This document shows positions 24,406 to 33,270 of a stretch of 38,514 nucleotides of DNA, in pieces. Made by a program: the position numbers and the translations under genes. This stretch comes from Fidelibacterota bacterium UBA7303 (GTDB taxonomy: Bacteria > Fidelibacterota > Marinisomatia > Marinisomatales > UBA1611). How positions within the stretch are numbered: position 1 is the first letter of the stretch; each line of letters starts with the position of its first letter. The notes under the pieces were generated by a model, which saw only the letters and a program-made list of their open reading frames with translations, was not told the origin of the DNA and did not search any database. The stretch spans positions 1 through 38,514 of the forward strand of contig DKQR01000066.1 in assembly GCA_002471805.1 (NCBI GenBank), written 5' to 3'.

Positions 24406-25803
24406 TTATTTATATGCTATATCCCAGGATCCGTCAGCAATAGGGATTGCCATTCGATTTGTTCCCATTTTATAGTTATGTACGGTAAGCCATTTTGATT
24501 TTTTTGAATCTGTAACTTCAATGGATTCGAGGACTTTTTTATTTATTGTTACAGGGAAGTGATGAGTTAACTTTTCCAATTTTAATGGTAATTCTTCTGG
24601 ATTGTATAGGTTTTTCATTTCCTCATATATCCATTTATCCACCCATAATTCCAACTCCCTTTTAAACATAGGGATTTGATCAATTCGTTTTTCTAATGCA
24701 GTCTTGGCCAGAAAATCATCTCGGATAAACCAGGCAATCTCTAAATTAAATTTTTCTTTCATAGCATTTTTATTACGATAGTCGTTTCGTAGTATTGAAA
24801 AATCAAACGAATTAACAAATTCTTTAACAGTTATTTCACCATTAATATAGGTTATAAGCGGTTTATTAAACTCATTTTCCACTATTGAATTAGATTGACT
24901 TTCTCTTAAATATTCGACAAATAATTTTGACTTTGCAGAATTATCATTTAGCCATGCCCAAACCACTTCAGATAGGATATTAAACGTTTCCGATTTTGTA
25001 CGTACATCTTTTGGAGTCATAAGCGAAGAAACATATTCTGTTGTGGCTGCAGAAAGTTTATTCTGGAATAAGATCTTTTTAAAAGAGGCTGATTTTGAAT
25101 GATATTCTGATTCTAAAACACCTGCTCTGCGAATATCTAATACTTGAAAAATCCAATATTTTTCACCAAAAAGAATTGGCAAAGAAACTTTATTAATAGG
25201 CAAGTCTCGGATTTTTTCCATTAGTTCAGGAGGTAGGTTAAGCCAGGACATATAACCTGTTTCAAATTGATCTGAAGTAAGATTGATATTAGAATTGTAG
25301 GAAATAATATTTTCAAGAAATAATTTAAATCCCACCTCATTAATATTTTTGTGTGCTCTATTTGCCATTTCCAAATTTTGTTCATTCCAATAACGTAGAT
25401 TGAAATCCACTTTACTTTTATTGATGGCATCTTTTATTTCATTTTCAGAGATTAAGATTGAATTGTTTATTTCTTCTTGGATAAGATATTCAATTAATAA
25501 ATCCTGAGTTAAATTTGCTTTTTTATTTTGGATACTTTTCTGCTTATGGATGTTTTTTGCATATCCATCTAATGATAGAAGTTTTTCATTGATCATGGCA
25601 GTAAGATAATTTCTTTTGGGATTCCCAACTGATTTTAAATGGGCAAATCCAAACTCATAATTGGCAAGAAATTCTTCAGATGTAATCACAGCTGGTCCAA
25701 TTTTCGCAACGATATTATTCCCGATATTTGTTTCCGCTAAAGGACTGCCACATTTAAGAAAAATAAGACATGAGAGAAATAAGAAATAGATTTTATTATT
25801 CAT
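24406..25803 (-). CDS. SurA/parvulin-like peptidyl-prolyl isomerase-type lipoprotein
   Basis: The protein is 465 residues from ATG 25801-25803; the open frame extends 19 codons further but would overlap the upstream gene. The signal (MNNKIYFLFLSCLIFLKCGS) has a Cys at 18 in a weak lipobox, suggesting an outer-membrane-facing lipoprotein. NIVAKIGPAVITSEEFL near 31-47 matches the start of SurA N-terminal domains, and residues near 205-250 (MSWLNLPPEL, then VSLPILFGEKYWIFQVLDIR) resemble the end of a degenerate parvulin domain. It probably chaperones outer-membrane or secreted proteins in the periplasm. It lies five bases after the PorV-like gene at the end of the export operon. Enzymatic isomerase activity is doubtful because the parvulin core is poorly conserved. 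Confidence 0.65.
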   Translation of the reverse strand: MNNKIYFLFLSCLIFLKCGSPLAETNIGNNIVAKIGPAVITSEEFLANYEFGFAHLKSVGNPKRNYLTAMINEKLLSLDGYAKNIHKQKSIQNKKANLTQDLLIEYLIQEEINNSILISENEIKDAINKSKVDFNLRYWNEQNLEMANRAHKNINEVGFKLFLENIISYNSNINLTSDQFETGYMSWLNLPPELMEKIRDLPINKVSLPILFGEKYWIFQVLDIRRAGVLESEYHSKSASFKKILFQNKLSAATTEYVSSLMTPKDVRTKSETFNILSEVVWAWLNDNSAKSKLFVEYLRESQSNSIVENEFNKPLITYINGEITVKEFVNSFDFSILRNDYRNKNAMKEKFNLEIAWFIRDDFLAKTALEKRIDQIPMFKRELELWVDKWIYEEMKNLYNPEELPLKLEKLTHHFPVTINKKVLESIEVTDSKKSKWLTVHNYKMGTNRMAIPIADGSWDIAYK

Positions 25804-25808
25804 ATTAT

Positions 25809-26837
25809 TTAAAATACCAGCCCTAAAGAAATCCGTGATGTATAACCCAAAATGCCCCAATCTGCATAAGCGTAATCAAAACGCATAACCCACCGCTTTT
25901 GTAATAACATGTCAATTCCTACACCCAGTGTTAATCCATTTTCTGCATTTTCTTCAAACAGGTTATTATAACCTGAACGAACAAAAAACATATCCTTGAA
26001 TCCAAGCTCAACACCCAGATTAATACTTTCGGTTGTATTGGTAGGGTGCAAAACATCTGCTGTCGTTAGGAGGCTTCCAATCGAACCCAGTTTCTTTTTG
26101 TGTGAAATACCCGCTCTAAAAAGAATGGGCAATGGGTATGCATTTGTTTTGAATGTGCTGGGTATTCTATCTACATTTTCATTATCTTCATCAGGGTCAA
26201 CTGTTGTATCTAGATCACGACCAATGAGTTGTAATTCTGTCCCAAAATTGCTGATGCTCATCCCTATTTGCAGTCCATCAAGTCTAGATTGATAAAAAAT
26301 ACCTATATCTACTGCCCCGGCATTACCTCGAGAATTCCAAATTCTTTCCTCAATGTATTTTAGAGACAGACCAAATGAGAATCGGTCAGTAAGGGCCTTG
26401 GCAAGGGTTAAAGCCAGTGAGTAATCCCCCGCTGAATACATTTCTCCCGTTCCTTCGGGCCTGTTTACTGTTCGGACAGGCTGATCATCGTAATTTAGTC
26501 CTACATAATTAAATCCTATTGTTGATCTATAAATAGATAATGGAATAACAACACCAACAAAGTCGTGGCTGGAATTGATAAACCACTGATTGTGCATGAA
26601 CTCCACCTGAGTACCTTGCAACCAGACAATGTTGGCCGGATTGTAAGAGAGTGCAGCAGGACCATCTATTACAGATGTATAGGCACCACCCATACCCAAA
26701 GCTCTGGCGCTTACTCCAATTTCAAGAAAAGAAGCAGCTGTTGTACCTACGCCGGTTACTTTTGTTTCGAATTGCGCAGAAACAGGTCCTGCTGTAAAAA
26801 TTAGCATAGAAATAATGATAACTGAATGTTTACTCAT
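25809..26837 (-). CDS. PorV/PorQ family outer-membrane protein
   Basis: The protein is 342 residues from ATG 26835-26837; a TTG 12 bases upstream is less likely. A signal peptide covers about 1-21 (ending GPVSAQ). The hallmark stretch FLEIGVSARALGMGG is near 36-50, followed by AALSYNPANIVW, as in the PorV/PorQ (UPF0164-like) beta-barrel family. The C-terminus ends in alternating aromatic strands with a final phenylalanine. In Bacteroidota, PorV-type barrels shuttle type IX secretion substrates across the outer membrane and hand them to the attachment machinery. The gene lies 23 bases downstream of a secreted protein with a C-terminal sorting-like domain, so it may serve that cargo. No other type IX genes occur in the window. 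Confidence 0.85.
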   Translation of the reverse strand: MSKHSVIIISMLIFTAGPVSAQFETKVTGVGTTAASFLEIGVSARALGMGGAYTSVIDGPAALSYNPANIVWLQGTQVEFMHNQWFINSSHDFVGVVIPLSIYRSTIGFNYVGLNYDDQPVRTVNRPEGTGEMYSAGDYSLALTLAKALTDRFSFGLSLKYIEERIWNSRGNAGAVDIGIFYQSRLDGLQIGMSISNFGTELQLIGRDLDTTVDPDEDNENVDRIPSTFKTNAYPLPILFRAGISHKKKLGSIGSLLTTADVLHPTNTTESINLGVELGFKDMFFVRSGYNNLFEENAENGLTLGVGIDMLLQKRWVMRFDYAYADWGILGYTSRISLGLVF

Positions 26838-26860
26838 ATTATAATTCAATTATTAATATA

Positions 26861-29800
26861 TTACTTGATAACCGCAAAACGCCCTCTTTTAATTCCATAT
26901 TCAGGTGCATCAACTACATAGAAATAAATTCCATGAGATATTTCCAAACCATCCTTTGTTCGCAAATCCCAGCTTTCTCTCGAATTATTTTCGGTTGTAA
27001 AATGATCCAGTTGACGAACCAATTTTCCTGAAGCAGTAAAAATAAATATTTTGCAATCTTGGGGTAAATTGACAAAATCAATCCGACGGTCTCCCCGGCC
27101 TTCTTCCTGATTGATGACTTTACGCTCTAACGGGTTTACTGAAACATAGGGGTCCGGAACTACATAAATATTATCCATTTCTTTTTTGGCAACATTAGCA
27201 GCTATATAATTCCCTGAGACTTCAATTTCAAAAACATCATTTCTGTCAAATGGCTTGTTGGTTGTGATGGAGTAGATATCTCCACTCTGGGGAAGAGTCC
27301 TTGATGCTGAATCAGCATTGTCTGGATAAGTGAACAACCATTGCCATAAAAAGATTTCATCTTCAATATTATTTACAATTTTGATTTGATCGTTTTCTTT
27401 TAGATAAGGCCTGGTAGGGTCAGTTGGCCAGACAAGTGGAGTATAAATATAGTCAACCTGGAATTCTTCTTCAGAATTTGTTACATCCCAGATCTGAAAA
27501 TTTGTAACAGTGGGTAACGAAATTACGGATGTATCTGCTCCCACTTCACTAACGCGAATTTCATAATCCCGCCTTATCTGTAGACCTCCGTAATCACCCG
27601 TTATATCTGTGGCTGTTAATGAAGAAGTCCCCTGTATCCAGTTAGCCTCTTTCATCCCAGTACCATCATTATGCAGAATAATGTGGATTCCTTCATAAAT
27701 AAATTCTTCAGCCAAAGGGTTCGAATTCGGATCTGTCACTATACCCAGCAAACTATTTTCAGTGGTAGAATACAGTGACATTTGGGAAGTCTGCCCCGTA
27801 AAGTGAGTTGAATCATGCTGCTCAAAACTACCATCATCGTCAAATTGAAGACTGTATCTATAGCCATCCTTTATTTCATTTGGATTGTTGATTATTATTT
27901 CTATGGTCCCTGTCCCAATTCCGGAAACTTTTTCTATTTGAAAGTCTGGTATAACCCAACCAGCCGGTGTTTCTTCAGGAATAACAGCTACGGTATTTCT
28001 GTCGAAGGCAATTGCCCTTCCTAATGGATCAATTTGAATATTGGCACTGCATTCAGTGGGAGAAATATCACTCAAGTTCTGTAATTCTGAGAGGCTTGGA
28101 TAAAAAGATGAATGATGGCCTCGATCAACAGCAACAACAGCATAGTAATATGTCCGGCCATTGGTTACACTGGAATCCACGTAATAATGTTTTAAGTCAC
28201 TGTCAGTCCCCATATTGTATGAAACTCCCAAATCACTATCACTACCCATTTCACCACCAATGTTAACTGGATGAATTCCAGCTAAACCATTCTTAATGTC
28301 ATAAATCGCTTCAGGTTTAAATAGCAAAGGATTACCAAATGCATCTGTAATTGTTTTGATTTCTGTAAACGTTGGGTCGGTACTTTTATATACGTAATAC
28401 GCTTCGAAATCCTGGCCATAAATTGGGTCGCGGGATTTTTCTGCATTTTTATCCCAGGATAAAATTACTTTTTCATCATACCCGGCGGCTTTTACAATCG
28501 GAGTGCGAGGTGGTTTCGAAAAGCTGTAATCCATATCATAAATCATCTGCATGGTACGTTTATTTCGCAAAATATCATCCTGATCATTGCCAAACAGCAG
28601 TGCAATTGCATATCGATGTATCTTTTCATCCCCGGCGAATTCTACAAAACCGCTTCCATATGTCCAGGCGATATCCCGCTGGTATCCTGGTCGTATGGTA
28701 TATGTTCCAGGCTGTATTTCTACATCCCAATATTGCTCATCATCGGCCATTGTGTTATCTACATCGCGTAAATACCAGGATGTTAGTCCAACCTGGTCAG
28801 ATTCATCATTATCTGTAAATTCAAAATCGGGTTCCCCGATATCAGGGATACCATTAGCTTCTCCGATGTCAGGACCAGTATAATCATCATGATTAGGGCC
28901 CAATCCATCAGCCCCTAGATCGTCGTTCAATGGTTCAATATCTAATTCGCCGTTTTCATTAATATCTTCTCCGGGATCCAGTTCCAGATTGTAATTCAAA
29001 TCCTCACTGTCCCAAACACCATTATTATTTTCATCCTCCCATGCTGACCAGTCCCCATCATCGTCGATACCATTATTCTGGCTTTCATCTATCAAACCAT
29101 CCTCATCATTATCGATCCCATCGTTGGCTAAACCAGGACTTTCAAAGAAACCAAATCCAAAATAGCCGGTTGGTAATCCATTGTTAGCTATCCCGGTTCG
29201 ATTCCAGGCATACGTAATGTCGGATAAGTTATCAAAATCTGCATCATCACCACTGAGGGATCCACCCATATCAGGATCTACATACATTCCAACAATACAT
29301 TTATTCAGATCCTTGCCCTCGTTAGTAATATCATAAATCCCTATCAATATATCTTCCGCTAGCCTAGCACTCCATTGATACGTACGTACATCCACTTTTA
29401 TTCCCAGCCCTCTTCGACCATCGGGAAAATCCAATGAATCGCCTTCTATAGGGTAGTATTCAAACTCATCATTTTCCCTATCATCCATTGCGTAAAATGA
29501 TTCTTGATCTGCACGCATGTAGGCACCATATTCACCATTCCAGCGTCCAGCTCTTACACCGGGTCTTGCTTCACCAATTTCACGATCATCTCCCGGATAA
29601 GTTTGGGGAGGCCAATATTCCGGCCAGGTTTCCTTACGGTGACTAATGGCAAACCAGCCCACTTCATTTTGCATACTGATATCCAAAATGCCATTGCCAT
29701 TGAAATCCTCAGCCATCTGCAAAAGACCATCCCCCTCGCCTGAATCGAGAGTATTGGGGATTCCGTCTGTACCTACATCTTCATTTATTCCATAAATTTC

Positions 29801-30313
29801 CGGAACTTCATATGCTTCAGGCTGATCCATATTGAAATATTTTGGCAGGGGCATAAAAGCATAGAAATGAGATAAATCGTTTGATGCTTCGGCAGAAGAA
29901 CGTCGATAATTGTCTGAAATAATATGGATTGTATCTCCATGAGCATCTTCAACTTCTGCGGCAATAAAAAATACCGTTCCATGGATGTATGATATCTTTT
30001 TAGGACCCTTTGGCCAGGAAATAGTTGGACTGCCAGAGACATAATGGTGGGAAATAAGTCCGGAATTGGTAATTCCGCCCGTAATGAGATTTCCATCATG
30101 GATAGTATAACGTAAATATTTATCATGCCCCTCATCATCGGCAAATAACTTCCTATTTTTAAAATCCCGCATCTGACTTCGTGTGCCTTGCTGCTGATTT
30201 ATTAGATAATCATATTTGTCTTTTTCCTGCGCGAAAGATGGAAAAAAGAATAATAGAATAATTGTTATACCAAAAAAATAGCCTTTTAAAAAATTATGAT
30301 TATTATGTATCAT
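26861..30313 (-). CDS. Large secreted protein with calcium-binding acidic repeats, Fn3-like and C-terminal FlgD/T9SS-like sorting domain
   Basis: This 1150-residue protein starts at ATG 30311-30313 with a signal peptide through about residue 29 (FPSFAQ). Acidic, Asp/Asn/Gly-rich repeats resembling thrombospondin type 3 calcium loops occur near 175-208 (GTDGIPNTLD, DFNGNGILD) and much more densely near 395-505 (NDGIDNDEDGLIDE, DDDGDWSAWEDENNNG). An Fn3-like domain lies near 598-660. The last 100 residues have the form of a FlgD-like Ig/type IX sorting domain: VVPDPYVS, IFTASGKLVRQL, SWDLRTKDG, SHGIYFYVV and a terminal basic strand. It should be exported and surface-attached, 17 bases after the TonB-dependent receptor and just before the PorV-like gene. 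The middle regions match no catalytic family I recognise. Confidence 0.8.
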   Translation of the reverse strand: MIHNNHNFLKGYFFGITIILLFFFPSFAQEKDKYDYLINQQQGTRSQMRDFKNRKLFADDEGHDKYLRYTIHDGNLITGGITNSGLISHHYVSGSPTISWPKGPKKISYIHGTVFFIAAEVEDAHGDTIHIISDNYRRSSAEASNDLSHFYAFMPLPKYFNMDQPEAYEVPEIYGINEDVGTDGIPNTLDSGEGDGLLQMAEDFNGNGILDISMQNEVGWFAISHRKETWPEYWPPQTYPGDDREIGEARPGVRAGRWNGEYGAYMRADQESFYAMDDRENDEFEYYPIEGDSLDFPDGRRGLGIKVDVRTYQWSARLAEDILIGIYDITNEGKDLNKCIVGMYVDPDMGGSLSGDDADFDNLSDITYAWNRTGIANNGLPTGYFGFGFFESPGLANDGIDNDEDGLIDESQNNGIDDDGDWSAWEDENNNGVWDSEDLNYNLELDPGEDINENGELDIEPLNDDLGADGLGPNHDDYTGPDIGEANGIPDIGEPDFEFTDNDESDQVGLTSWYLRDVDNTMADDEQYWDVEIQPGTYTIRPGYQRDIAWTYGSGFVEFAGDEKIHRYAIALLFGNDQDDILRNKRTMQMIYDMDYSFSKPPRTPIVKAAGYDEKVILSWDKNAEKSRDPIYGQDFEAYYVYKSTDPTFTEIKTITDAFGNPLLFKPEAIYDIKNGLAGIHPVNIGGEMGSDSDLGVSYNMGTDSDLKHYYVDSSVTNGRTYYYAVVAVDRGHHSSFYPSLSELQNLSDISPTECSANIQIDPLGRAIAFDRNTVAVIPEETPAGWVIPDFQIEKVSGIGTGTIEIIINNPNEIKDGYRYSLQFDDDGSFEQHDSTHFTGQTSQMSLYSTTENSLLGIVTDPNSNPLAEEFIYEGIHIILHNDGTGMKEANWIQGTSSLTATDITGDYGGLQIRRDYEIRVSEVGADTSVISLPTVTNFQIWDVTNSEEEFQVDYIYTPLVWPTDPTRPYLKENDQIKIVNNIEDEIFLWQWLFTYPDNADSASRTLPQSGDIYSITTNKPFDRNDVFEIEVSGNYIAANVAKKEMDNIYVVPDPYVSVNPLERKVINQEEGRGDRRIDFVNLPQDCKIFIFTASGKLVRQLDHFTTENNSRESWDLRTKDGLEISHGIYFYVVDAPEYGIKRGRFAVIK

Positions 30314-30330
30314 ATAAATACACTCAATTA

Positions 30331-33213
30331 TCAGAACTTTATTTCTATTCCAATCTGGACTTTTCGAGGGGAAGAATAATAATCCGGTCTTACATTTACT
30401 TCTTCCATGGTAAAATGACCTTCCTGTTCAAGTCTCTCTTTATCCAGCGCCTCATTTTCCGGCAGTCTGGCTATTTGATCTGCTCTGCCGGTGGACGAGT
30501 GGACGGATTCATGATTAAGATGGTCTAACAAATTGTCTGTTTTAAAAAATATCACCGAATTGAAGTTTAGAAATTTTAAGTGTTTTTTTGCTTGAATATC
30601 TGCACTCCAGCGAATGGGTTTACGCCCTAAATTTCTGTATTCCCGCTCGGCAATATCATACCGTTCAACAAATGACGGGCCATATGGTGTACCACTATTT
30701 AAAAAGGATATGAGACCCACACTCCAATCATTTGAACGGCCTATATTTACATACAGGTTGAGTGTGTGGCGCTGATCCCAGTTCAATGGCAGTACTTTCC
30801 GCTCAACAAATTCCACATCTTCTCCGCCAATTTGTGTTGCTGTTTGAATGAGAAATAATGACTGTGGATCAGAAGAACTCCCATTAGCATATGAGAAAGT
30901 GTAATTAAGTCCTCCGGTCACTAAATCATCGCCTTGACTCAGTAATCCAATTGAAATGCCCTTTGTATTTCCGTGGTCTCGGTTGATAAACCGGTTATAT
31001 CCAACGGCATCGATGGTCGAAACACGTTCAATTCCTAGAAGGTTCCTAAAGTCCTTATAAAAGGCTGTAATGTCCATGGCAATGGAATTTGTAATCCCTT
31101 GCTGGATCCCGATTTCGTAGGCAACTGTTTTTTCCGCTTCCAAATTCGAGTTACCTAAAGTACGTCCTTCTAACTGGAGTTTGTTAAGGACATATAATGG
31201 TTCATTATACATATACTGAAACGCAGGCATTTGAAAGAAATGGCCGTAGGATGCATGAAATGCCCCCCGGTCAGAGATGGGGAAGGAGAGACCCAACCGA
31301 GGGCTGATTTGATATTTTGTGGATGCATCCTTCAGGTTTTGGGGTGACCCAAGATTTTTTGCTTCCGTACGCAGTTTGATTGGATAAACTTCGTTAGGAA
31401 GAAATGCATCCAGTCGGATTCCAGCATTAATAATGATTTCTCCCAATTCTATTTTATCTTGAATGAAGAGAGCCGCTTCCTGCGGTTCAATTGTATAATC
31501 ACGCCATAGGGTGTATTCCGAATCGGCAATAGCTACGTAACGAACTGTATCATAGATACTTTCCCAATCTTTCCAGTAGTCCGCTAAAGTGTCCCAATAA
31601 GCGTCAAACATATATTCATTACCGTCAAGGTCTGATTGATTGGGCCATTGGGAATTTTCCCAGATAGTTGTTTGTCGAACTCCCCGGGAATAGGTATTTA
31701 CCCTATGTTGTTTAAATTCAAATCCTGCCTTAATAAAATTCAGTCGGTTGATTTGCCAATTGATATCACCTTTAACAAGGAACAAATCCCGGTATCCTTT
31801 TCCATCTTTACCGGTGTAAAAGGCATCCGTATTTCCCAGTGAAAACCCGCTGGCGCTGGCACCTATGGGTTGAATGCCAGAATCACCAGGGTAAAATGCA
31901 ATTTTATTATCTTTACGGTAATAGGATTCACTATCATTATGTTGGTAGGAAAGGATGAGATTATAAAAGAAATCTTGTGCTGGGAAATGTTTGAAGGATA
32001 TAATATGAGATCCAGACCAACTGTTACTGGTTGATGCTCCGTCAGGTTGGTACCGGCGCCAACTATCACCACCATAACTGTGAGAAGATGACCCAAAGAA
32101 CTGGTAAATAAAGTTAACTTTTTCCGTTGGAAACCAAGATAACTTTGCGGTAAAGGAATTACTTTGGCCAGTTTGAAGTGGCCCCAGCGCCCCATCTCCT
32201 GTTTTCAGTGAATCGGGAATTAAAATACCCTGAGCAGCAGCATATTCTTCAGGATTGTGCTCCCGAAACCAGCGTTCATAGGCAGCAATCTTCCAACCAT
32301 CCAGGGTATTATAGCGGCGCTCATACCATTCCTTACTCTCCCAGTTATTTCTTCTACCGGAAATAAAAAAACCTAGATTATCAATAAGAAATGGTCCTGA
32401 TAAAGTAAATTGTTGATCACTTTCACTGAATGGGTTAAAATCATTTATACCGAGAAAAATTTCTGATTTGTTGCTGACCCAATCACCCATATATGTTTTA
32501 ATCGTTCCGTGGAATTCACGTTCAATACGTTTGGTAACAATGTTAATAATCCCTGATTGGGCTGAACCATATTCCGCATTGAAGGTCCCGCTAATCACTT
32601 CTAATTCTTCCACCATAGAATTTTCAACGGGAACATTATTGCCTCCACTTTGACTAAATGAATTTGTAACTGGAACACCATCAATGAGGTAAGCAACCTC
32701 CCGGGTACGGCCACCTCGAAAATGTAACCCCCCAGAATTGACCACACCGGGCTGTAGTGAGATAACTTCTGATATTTCTGTTACTGGCATCTGGTCAACA
32801 ATTTCAGAAGTTAATTTGGTAGATGAATGAGTACGGTCTCTTTCGATTACCGGTCGTTCGGCTTTCACAATAACTTCATTCAAGGCAACAGTCTCTTCGA
32901 TTAATTCCACATTTTGAGTTGTTGTGCGATCTACATGAACTTTTAGATATTTTATACGGTAAATTGCATATCCAATATAATGCACTTGCAATTCATAGGT
33001 GCCGGGGGGAACATTAATTATGCTGTAATAACCTTCTTCATCAGTCGTTGCGCCTAGAACTGTCCCTGCCAGTATAACATTTGCGTTAGTGAGGCTCCCA
33101 CCTGTAGCGGTATTTATGACTCTACCAGAAATTTTTCCCGTTGTTCCACCAAAAATCGGATAGGCACATACAATCAATACTAACAAAATATTATTGATAA
33201 GATTCTTTTTCAT
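30331..33213 (-). CDS. TonB-dependent outer-membrane receptor with carboxypeptidase-regulatory-like domain
   Basis: This 960-residue protein has signal peptide 1-22 (ending YPIFGG). A carboxypeptidase D regulatory-like beta-sandwich follows at about 25-110 (ISGRVINTATGG, TTDEEGYYSI, PPGTYELQVHYIGY), then a short TonB-box-like region (LNEVIVKAERP). A plug domain lies near 120-235 (SLQPGVVNSGGLHFRGGR, YLIDGVPVTN, EVISGTFNAEYGSAQSG). A long beta-barrel ends IGIEIKF with the terminal phenylalanine needed for outer-membrane insertion. This is the SusC/RagA-like architecture, but no SusD partner is adjacent; the secreted calcium-repeat protein takes that place. It would import an oligomer or a chelate using TonB energy. 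It begins 57 bases after the SUMF1-like gene. Confidence 0.92.
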   Translation of the reverse strand: MKKNLINNILLVLIVCAYPIFGGTTGKISGRVINTATGGSLTNANVILAGTVLGATTDEEGYYSIINVPPGTYELQVHYIGYAIYRIKYLKVHVDRTTTQNVELIEETVALNEVIVKAERPVIERDRTHSSTKLTSEIVDQMPVTEISEVISLQPGVVNSGGLHFRGGRTREVAYLIDGVPVTNSFSQSGGNNVPVENSMVEELEVISGTFNAEYGSAQSGIINIVTKRIEREFHGTIKTYMGDWVSNKSEIFLGINDFNPFSESDQQFTLSGPFLIDNLGFFISGRRNNWESKEWYERRYNTLDGWKIAAYERWFREHNPEEYAAAQGILIPDSLKTGDGALGPLQTGQSNSFTAKLSWFPTEKVNFIYQFFGSSSHSYGGDSWRRYQPDGASTSNSWSGSHIISFKHFPAQDFFYNLILSYQHNDSESYYRKDNKIAFYPGDSGIQPIGASASGFSLGNTDAFYTGKDGKGYRDLFLVKGDINWQINRLNFIKAGFEFKQHRVNTYSRGVRQTTIWENSQWPNQSDLDGNEYMFDAYWDTLADYWKDWESIYDTVRYVAIADSEYTLWRDYTIEPQEAALFIQDKIELGEIIINAGIRLDAFLPNEVYPIKLRTEAKNLGSPQNLKDASTKYQISPRLGLSFPISDRGAFHASYGHFFQMPAFQYMYNEPLYVLNKLQLEGRTLGNSNLEAEKTVAYEIGIQQGITNSIAMDITAFYKDFRNLLGIERVSTIDAVGYNRFINRDHGNTKGISIGLLSQGDDLVTGGLNYTFSYANGSSSDPQSLFLIQTATQIGGEDVEFVERKVLPLNWDQRHTLNLYVNIGRSNDWSVGLISFLNSGTPYGPSFVERYDIAEREYRNLGRKPIRWSADIQAKKHLKFLNFNSVIFFKTDNLLDHLNHESVHSSTGRADQIARLPENEALDKERLEQEGHFTMEEVNVRPDYYSSPRKVQIGIEIKF

Positions 33214-33270
33214 GCCTTGGTGCTCACAGATAAATATTAATTAATTCTATTCATATTCATAATTATCAAT

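Noticed and set aside
28800..29130. Dense GAT/CAT-rich repeats in the 1150-residue gene as a tandem DNA repeat
   Set aside because: The periodicity is at the protein level (Asp/Asn/Gly calcium-type loops) with varied codons; no exact nucleotide repeat unit was seen.
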